From CAJQHK01 sp038142525 (GTDB lineage: Bacteria; Pseudomonadota; Alphaproteobacteria; Rickettsiales; UBA1997), in contig JAYQKE010000003.1 of NCBI GenBank assembly GCA_038142525.1, positions 153,286-217,285 on the forward strand: 64,000 nt of DNA. The letters are read 5' to 3'. Shown here in pieces: positions 58,270 to 64,000 of the stretch. Numbering within the stretch: the stretch's first letter is position 1; each line of letters opens with the position of its first letter. The notes below the pieces were generated by a model. The model worked only from the letters and a program-made list of their open reading frames with translations. It did no database searches and was not told the DNA's origin. The position numbers and the translations under genes are program-made.

Positions 58270-59510
58270 GTTAGAATTATTAATTGCTTTTCGTTATTTA
58301 AGATCCAAAAGAAAGGAAGGATTTATTTCCGTTATTACTCTATTTTCATTCATTGGTATAGTTATTGGCGTTGCAACTTTAATTATTGTTATGTCGGTTA
58401 TGAATGGCTTTCATCATGAATTGGTTGGTCGAATTTTGGGTATTAATTCTCATATTACTATTCAATCAAACCAAAAATCAGGAATAGCTAATTACCCCAA
58501 AATTATAGAAAAAATAGCCAAGTTAGATAATGTTAAACATTTAAATCCAATGGTTGAAAGTCAAGTTATGTTTAATAGTTCTAGCGGCTCATTTGGCGGC
58601 ATGGCAAGAGGTCTTAAGGCCAAAGATCTTAAAGAAAAAGAATTAATTCGTAATAATTTAATATCAGGAGAATTTTATTCAGATAAGGATAAAAATAAAA
58701 TCATCATGGGTTCTAATTTAGCCCAAAATCTTAATCTTGCAGTTGGTGATAAAGTAAAAATTATCTCACCAACTACCAATAAAACTATATTAGGCGCGAT
58801 TCCTAGAATTAAAACTTACGAAATATCTGGAATATTTCAAACTGGTCTTTATGAATATGATCTGACAATGATTTTTATGCCATTTGCAATTTGCCCAGAT
58901 TCATTTTAAATTTAAAAATTCGGCAACTAATATTGAAATTTTCAGCAATAATATCAAAGAATTATCTGATGTAAAATATAAGATTTATCAGATCTTAAAA
59001 GAAAATTTAGATGATTTATATATTAATGATTGGCAAGATGTAAATCGCTCTTTTATTGATGCTCTAAAAATAGAAAGAACAGTGATGTTTCTTATTTTGA
59101 CATTAATCATTTTAGTTGCCGCTTTTAACATTATTTCTAGCTTGATAATGTTGGTTAATGATAAAAAGAAAAATATAGCTTGCCTAAGGGTGATGGGTAT
59201 GCATAAAATTAATATTATTAGAATTTTCTTGATTTCTGGTGGAATTATAGGATTTTTTGGAACTATATTAGGTTTGATTATAGGAGTGCTATTTTCGACA
59301 AATATTAATTCTATTAAGGAATGGATAGATAATATTACAGAAAGCACTTTATTTGACCCAACTATTTACTTCCTATCAAATTTACCATCAAAAATCTTTA
59401 TTTCTGACGTTATTTTGGTAGTTGCAATGTCAATATTGATATCCTTTTTGGCAACTATTTACCCTGCTCTTAAAGCTAGTAGAACCAATCCTTCAGAAAT
59501 TTTGAAATAG
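58262..59510 (+). CDS. lolC: Lipoprotein-releasing ABC transporter permease LolC/E, frameshifted
   Basis: Inner-membrane permease that with LolD extracts lipoproteins for delivery to the outer membrane. ~415 residues when bridged: N-terminal AFRYLRSKRKEGFISVITLFSFIGIVIGVATLIIVMSVMNGF (helix 1), a periplasmic domain, and the C-terminal FtsX domain with FNIISSLIMLVNDKKKNIACLRVMG and the final LKASRTNPSEIL. The frame is lost near 58888 (AATTTGCCC region) and resumes as AQIHFKFKNS. The family ending is intact. lolD is not downstream within the window. Confidence 0.9.
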
Positions 59511-59614
59511 ACTTGAAAATTATCCGCAATGATATATTTTATATTGTACTAATTATCATTAAAAAAATATAAGTGGTATTAGAGCATTACCGTCCCCAAT
59601 TAATATAACAATAA

Positions 59615-60895
59615 ATGAATAATAGCGAAAAACCAGCGATTCTAACATTACCTAATGGCCAAATTATTAACCTACCTTATAAAAAAGCTACTATTGGACA
59701 AGATGTAGTTGATATTTCTAAATTATTAAAAGAAGGTGGTGTTTTTACCTATGATCCTGGTTTTATGTCTACAGCTTCTTGCGAATCAAAAATTACTTAT
59801 ATTGACGGTGAAAAAGGTATTTTAAGACATAGAGGTTATTCCATAGAAGATTTAGCTGATAAAAGCAATTATTTAGAAGTCTGTTATTTGCTATTAAATG
59901 GCAATTTACCAAATGATGAGCAATATAAAGAATTTTCAAAAAAAATCACTAATAATTCCAATATAGATGAATCATTCTATAAATTTTATGATACTCTACC
60001 ACAAGATCTGCATCCAATGGCTATATTATCAGCATCTACTACCTTAATTACTGGCTTTTATCATAATTCTACCAAAAATTTAACTGCTGCCGAAAGAATG
60101 GATGTATCTTGCAAAATTATTGCCAAACTCCCTACCCTAGCGACCTTTGCTTATAAAAAACATATTGGTGAAGATTTTATTCAAGCTGATCCAAATCTTG
60201 ATTTTGTAGAAAATATAATTTATATGTTTTTTGCCAAAAAGGGGCAAGATTATAAAGCAAGTAAAGCAATAATTGAAGCTATGAATAAAATCTTGATCTT
60301 ACATGCAGATCATGAACAAAATGCTTCAACATCAACTGTTAGAATGGCTGGATCTTCTGGCACAGATCCTTTTTTCGCAATTAGTGCTGGTATATCTTCT
60401 CTATGGGGACCTTCTCATGGTGGCGCTAATGAAGCAGTAATTAATATGTTAGAACAAATTGGATCTGTAGAAAATATCCCAAAATTTATTGATAAAGCTA
60501 AAGATAAAAATGATCCATTTAGATTAATGGGTTTTGGTCATAGAGTTTATAAAAATTATGATCCTAGAGCTAAATTGCTAAAAAAATCTTGCGATGAAAT
60601 TCTAAAAGAATTTGGTAGCAAAAATAATCAACTTCTACAAATTGCTACAAAATTAGAAGAAATAGCTCTTAATGATTCTTATTTTATTAAAAGAAAATTA
60701 TTCCCTAATGTCGATTTTTATTCTGGCATAATTTATAAAGCTCTTGGGATACCAAATAATTTCTTCACGGTTATTTTTGCCATGTCTAGAGTATCTGGCT
60801 GGATTTCTCAATTAAATGAATCTATCACTGATAAGGATTTTAAAATATCACGACCAAGACAATTATATAGAGGAGAGGTTATAAGGAAGCTTTGA
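59615..60895 (+). CDS. gltA: Citrate synthase
   Basis: Condenses acetyl-CoA and oxaloacetate; entry to the TCA cycle. 426 residues of the type-I (hexameric, NADH-sensitive) bacterial class: DGEKGILRHRGYSIEDLA, catalytic His in LHADHEQNAST and GPSHGGANEA, MGFGHRVYKNYDPRAK with the catalytic Asp region, RPRQLYRGEV. The last codons (RKL and TGA) lie inside a mobile repeat that starts at 60885, so the C-terminal tail and the stop are supplied by the insertion. The frame is otherwise intact. Partner of acnA at 18828. Confidence 0.96.
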   Translation: MNNSEKPAILTLPNGQIINLPYKKATIGQDVVDISKLLKEGGVFTYDPGFMSTASCESKITYIDGEKGILRHRGYSIEDLADKSNYLEVCYLLLNGNLPNDEQYKEFSKKITNNSNIDESFYKFYDTLPQDLHPMAILSASTTLITGFYHNSTKNLTAAERMDVSCKIIAKLPTLATFAYKKHIGEDFIQADPNLDFVENIIYMFFAKKGQDYKASKAIIEAMNKILILHADHEQNASTSTVRMAGSSGTDPFFAISAGISSLWGPSHGGANEAVINMLEQIGSVENIPKFIDKAKDKNDPFRLMGFGHRVYKNYDPRAKLLKKSCDEILKEFGSKNNQLLQIATKLEEIALNDSYFIKRKLFPNVDFYSGIIYKALGIPNNFFTVIFAMSRVSGWISQLNESITDKDFKISRPRQLYRGEVIRKL

Positions 60896-61021
60896 AAAAC
60901 TAAAATATATATTTAGCAAAATTGATCTTTTTGACTCTTTTTTATTAATAAATTTAATTTATTTATTTGAATTAATTGCAAAATGCTCGAAAAATTCCAA
61001 TTTTTGCTTTCCAGAGATTCC
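60885..61021. mobile_element. 137-bp IS5-derived non-coding element
   Basis: Ends GGAAGCTTTGAAAAAC and CAGAGATTCC are diverged versions of the IS5 type a ends. The first 40 bases match the 65-bp element at 29319. It provides the gltA stop codon and ends 24 bases before the virB4 start. A TTGACT at 60931 followed by A/T-rich sequence may be a promoter for virB4. Confidence 0.7.
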
Positions 61022-61045
61022 GTAAGAAAATATAAAAATAAATAG

Positions 61046-63442
61046 ATGAAGAGGTCTGAATTAAGACATGCTAAAAAAATAAAAGATGGTTCGAAAAATA
61101 AGGCTCATCTAAAAACACCACATAAAAATCTAATACCTATTTTTTCATATTATGATCCACATACAATCATCACCAAAAATGGTGAATTATTGCAAATAGT
61201 CAAAATAACAGGATTCAATAATGAATTTACAAGTTCCAACTCGATAAATCTTAGGGATATAATTCGAACAACTATTAAAGAAAGAATAAATAATAGTGAC
61301 TTTGCAGTTTGGCTACATACTGTGAGAAAGAAAAAGAATATCTTACCCAAAGGAGAATATGATGATTATGCCTCAGATGTAATAAATAAAAGCTGGAGTG
61401 AAAATAATAATTGGTCAAATCAATATATAAATGAACTATATATGACCATTATTATATCTGGTCAAAATGCCTTCAATTCCAATATTCTTTCTTTTTTTCG
61501 ATCTTTTTCCAGCAAGAGCATGAATAAATTTCATATTTTGCAAATCAAAAAAAACGCTAAAAGATTAAATAATGTTGTAAAAAATATCTTAGAAGATTTG
61601 TCAGATTTTGGTATTAAAAGGCTTTCCATCTATAAAAAGGATAATATATATTATTCTGCTCAAATGTCATTTTTATCAAAGATAGTTAATTTTATTGATG
61701 AAAAATATGAGCTTAAAGTTAATTCTCTGGATAATGATCTAGCTAATTGTAACATAGCTTTTGGTAATAGAAAAATGGAGATTGAAATTGACAAAAATAA
61801 TCATTTTGGAGCAATATTTTCTGTTAAAGAATATAATGAAATATCAATAAATTCACTTGATAAATTTTTACAATTGCCGCAAGAATTTATTATCACCCAA
61901 TCTCTAACTTTTGCGGATCGACATAATATTCTATCAAAAATTAATTATCAAAATTATGTTTTAGAAGTAAGTGGCGATGAAGAAATTCAGTATCTTTCAG
62001 GATTAAGCGATGAGATATTAAATGACAATAAAAAAGAAACTGACTTTTCTGATCAACAAATTACCATTACCTTAATTAATGAAAATAATAAGGGCCTAAA
62101 AAAGGATATTAAATCGGCTTTAAAAACCTTGCAGATGCTTGGCCTATCAGTTATTCGTGAAGATCTTTATCTAGAGCATTGCTTTTGGTCGCAAATACCC
62201 GCCAATTTCAAATTATTATCACGAAAAAACACAGTAAACTCCTCTAAATTTGGCGGATTTGCTTCACTGCATAATTTTCCTGCTGGATCAATGAAAGATA
62301 ATCATTGGGGCAATGCTATAACAATTTTTAGAACAATAATCGGCACGCCTTATTTTTTTAATTTTCATTATAAGGATAAAGGCCACACGGTTATTATTGG
62401 TCCAACAAATTCTGGCAAAGCTACTATAATGAATTTTCTACTATCTGAAGCTAGAAAAACTAACAATAAATTATTCTATTTCAATTCGCATCCAGAATCA
62501 GAAATATTTATTAGATCTATTGCTGGTAATTATTTTTACCCAACAAATAATTTACAAAATAGTGAAGCTCTCAAAATAAATCCTCTAAATCTAGAAGATA
62601 ATGAGGAAAATAGAAAATTTTTAGATAAATGGTTTAATTATCTAATAAATTATGGTGATAAAGTGCCAGATGAAGAGAGAAGTTATATTAAAACCAATAT
62701 CAAACAAATATTACAAAATAATATCACAAAATTATCTGAAGTTGCTGAATTATTTAGAAATTCTGCACCAAATATTTATAAAAAATTATCACTATGGCAT
62801 TCTGGAGGTAATTATTCATTTATATTTGATCATGAGACAGAAAATGATCTAGAAAGCAATCTTGTTAATTGTTTTTCATTATCAAATATCTTACATAAAA
62901 AAGGCTTACTCATACCAATTATTAGCTATCTTTTACATAAAATTGAAATTTCTTTAGATGGATCACCAGCCATTATAGCTATGGATAAATCAATGCAAAT
63001 TATTAATAATTATGCCATAGCACCAATCTTGGGACCATTTTTAGATAGAATTGCTCAAAAAAATTGTATCATGATTTTCTCAATTGATAGTGAAGAAGAT
63101 ATCACTGATAATTATATCCAAAAAAATTTCCATAAAAATATTACTACTAATATTTTTTTGGCAAATTCCATGATCCATAATTATTATCAATCGATATTTA
63201 ATGTAAATAAATATGAATTTAAATTGATCTCAAAATTGACCAATGCCCAGCAATATTTTCTATTAAAACATCATGACATATCCGTAGTTAGCGATATTGA
63301 TCTTGATAAAATAGGAGAATTGAAATTCCTCCTATCTGCTGATGAAAAAAAACGCAAATTAATGCGACAAGCCATATCAGAAAATGGCTTTAATCCCAAA
63401 ATATGGGTGCCAAAATTTCTAGAAATAATCAAGAAAAATTAA
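61046..63442 (+). CDS. virB4: Degenerate VirB4-like ATPase of type IV secretion system (RvhB4-II-like)
   Basis: 798 residues with VirB4/CagE architecture: an N-terminal domain (about 1-400) and a C-terminal ATPase domain. The P-loop at residues 452-460 is GPTNSGKAT, where VirB4 normally has GPTGSGKT, so the Ser/Thr after Lys is Ala. Walker B reads AIIAMDKSMQII (647-648), with Lys for the catalytic Glu. Rickettsiales carry two VirB4 copies, one diverged; this fits the diverged one and may be structural rather than an active ATPase. No other secretion gene is in the window. The frame is intact. Confidence 0.88.
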   Translation: MKRSELRHAKKIKDGSKNKAHLKTPHKNLIPIFSYYDPHTIITKNGELLQIVKITGFNNEFTSSNSINLRDIIRTTIKERINNSDFAVWLHTVRKKKNILPKGEYDDYASDVINKSWSENNNWSNQYINELYMTIIISGQNAFNSNILSFFRSFSSKSMNKFHILQIKKNAKRLNNVVKNILEDLSDFGIKRLSIYKKDNIYYSAQMSFLSKIVNFIDEKYELKVNSLDNDLANCNIAFGNRKMEIEIDKNNHFGAIFSVKEYNEISINSLDKFLQLPQEFIITQSLTFADRHNILSKINYQNYVLEVSGDEEIQYLSGLSDEILNDNKKETDFSDQQITITLINENNKGLKKDIKSALKTLQMLGLSVIREDLYLEHCFWSQIPANFKLLSRKNTVNSSKFGGFASLHNFPAGSMKDNHWGNAITIFRTIIGTPYFFNFHYKDKGHTVIIGPTNSGKATIMNFLLSEARKTNNKLFYFNSHPESEIFIRSIAGNYFYPTNNLQNSEALKINPLNLEDNEENRKFLDKWFNYLINYGDKVPDEERSYIKTNIKQILQNNITKLSEVAELFRNSAPNIYKKLSLWHSGGNYSFIFDHETENDLESNLVNCFSLSNILHKKGLLIPIISYLLHKIEISLDGSPAIIAMDKSMQIINNYAIAPILGPFLDRIAQKNCIMIFSIDSEEDITDNYIQKNFHKNITTNIFLANSMIHNYYQSIFNVNKYEFKLISKLTNAQQYFLLKHHDISVVSDIDLDKIGELKFLLSADEKKRKLMRQAISENGFNPKIWVPKFLEIIKKN

Positions 63443-63555
63443 CTACGCCCTCCTTTTCCTTTGAATAATCCTGAGAACCAACTAGAAGCTTCTAATGGGG
63501 AAGAAGGAGATGTAGAAGGTAGGAGATCTTTTTCCATTTTACCGAGCATCTCATT
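63439..63555 (-). pseudogene. C-terminal fragment of unknown protein
   Basis: A frame without start, coming out of the IS5-type b element, encodes about 38 residues (NEMLGKMEKDLLPSTSPSSP, then WFSGLFKGKGGRS) and stops at 63439, overlapping the virB4 stop. Ser/Pro-rich, tail-like. The parent gene is not recognised. Confidence 0.35.
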
Positions 63556-64000
63556 ATAAGACCTTTGCATAGATCATTAAAATTTCCCTAACTTTCTCTT
63601 GGTTTTTTCTTAATTTCATCAATTTTTTCTTGAATAAAACAGCAATAAAGCTAGTATTTATCTAGCTTTATTGCTGTTTATTATAATGAAATATTAATAA
63701 ATTATGGTTACTTTTGCTTCTATTTCCATTCAAGAGAGATTAAAAAATGACAGTAAATTGTTAAAGTTAGATAAATTAATAAATTGGGAGAGGTTGAGAT
63801 CTTATTTGGTCAAGATTCACAAAAAAGACTTTAATGAAAATAGCGACAGAGGTAGAAAATCTTATGATAAAATATCTATGTTAAAGCTTGTTCTACTTGG
63901 TCAATGGAATAGTTTAAGCGATGAAGAATTAGAATATGCTGTAAAGGTAAGGCTTGATTTTATATCATTTTGTGGCTTTGATATTAGTGATAAGGTGCCA
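63556..64000 (+). mobile_element. IS5-type element b, left part (runs off the window)
   Basis: Begins near ATAAGACCTTTGCATAG. The hairpin AACAGCAATAAAGCTAG/CTAGCTTTATTGCTGTT at about 63638-63679 lies between the terminal repeat and the transposase start. Two remnants of the same element are at 610-750 and 39151-39383. Confidence 0.85.
63704..64000 (+). CDS. IS5-family transposase (type b), partial at window edge
   Basis: 99 codons so far: KLDKLINWERLRSYLVKIHKKD, then GRKSYDKISMLKLVLLGQWNSLSDEELEYAVKVRLDF, the N-terminal DUF772-type domain of IS5 transposases. The catalytic part lies beyond 64000. It is clearly different from the type a transposase. Confidence 0.88.
   Translation, partial: MVTFASISIQERLKNDSKLLKLDKLINWERLRSYLVKIHKKDFNENSDRGRKSYDKISMLKLVLLGQWNSLSDEELEYAVKVRLDFISFCGFDISDKVP

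Overview
This window is a very A+T-rich bacterial chromosome segment. The gene set suggests an alphaproteobacterium, most likely a host-associated Rickettsiales-type endosymbiont. It includes a degenerate second-type VirB4, a Tim44-domain protein, aconitase, citrate synthase, NusA/IF-2, long HPF and YidD. The placement is an inference; no rRNA or marker alignment was possible. Genes typical of a less reduced member are also present: purF, aroB, two ThiE-like proteins, a TonB/ExbB/ExbD system with a FecA-type receptor, and an SDR-type threonine dehydrogenase.

Layout. 1-1100: IS630 and IS5-type debris ending in a truncated acr3. 1250-9540: housekeeping block (aroB, glpQ-like, ThiE-like, pheS, an ABC-2 permease coupled to znuC-znuB, miaA, a hydrolase, a truncated small protein). 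9544-16740: nested insertion sequences (IS5 inside IS5, IS1634 inside IS3, IS256 scraps). 16790-24390: yidD, rlu, hpf, acnA, tim44, tRNA-His, gpsA, tdh. 24400-29380: IS1/IS1634/IS5 debris around remnants of RhuM, a nuclease-like protein, NRDE and DinB. 29384-35970: cysS, murB, SemiSWEET, nusA, infB. 36050-39600: IS256/IS5/IS3/IS1 debris. 39597-44916: a Fur-box-controlled iron-uptake locus. 45110-54020: an accessory island with a RelBE-like toxin-antitoxin pair, a resolvase, IS3, IS5, IS481 and IS630 elements and a large leucine-rich-repeat protein. 54216-63442: thiE, slt, purF, lolC-type permease, gltA and virB4. The right edge enters another IS5-type element.

Two themes dominate. First, mobile DNA: at least nine IS types (IS5 type a, IS5 type b, IS1634, IS3 type a, IS3 type b, IS1, IS256, IS630 and IS481, plus a probable IS4-like fragment) and small non-coding derivatives of the IS5 end (65, 137 and 324 bp). 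They sit directly beside or inside cysS, gltA and virB4 territory. The left end of the main IS5 carries a short outward open frame that is fused in frame to a downstream gene remnant at three places. Second, about fifteen otherwise full-length host genes, including infB and cysS, are broken by single-base indels, mostly at mononucleotide runs. Multi-copy IS genes mostly stay clean. Consensus errors in single-copy DNA, rather than gene decay, is the simplest reading, but raw reads are needed to decide. Host genes that are complete but frameshifted are listed as CDS with the break noted; truncated ones are listed as pseudogenes.
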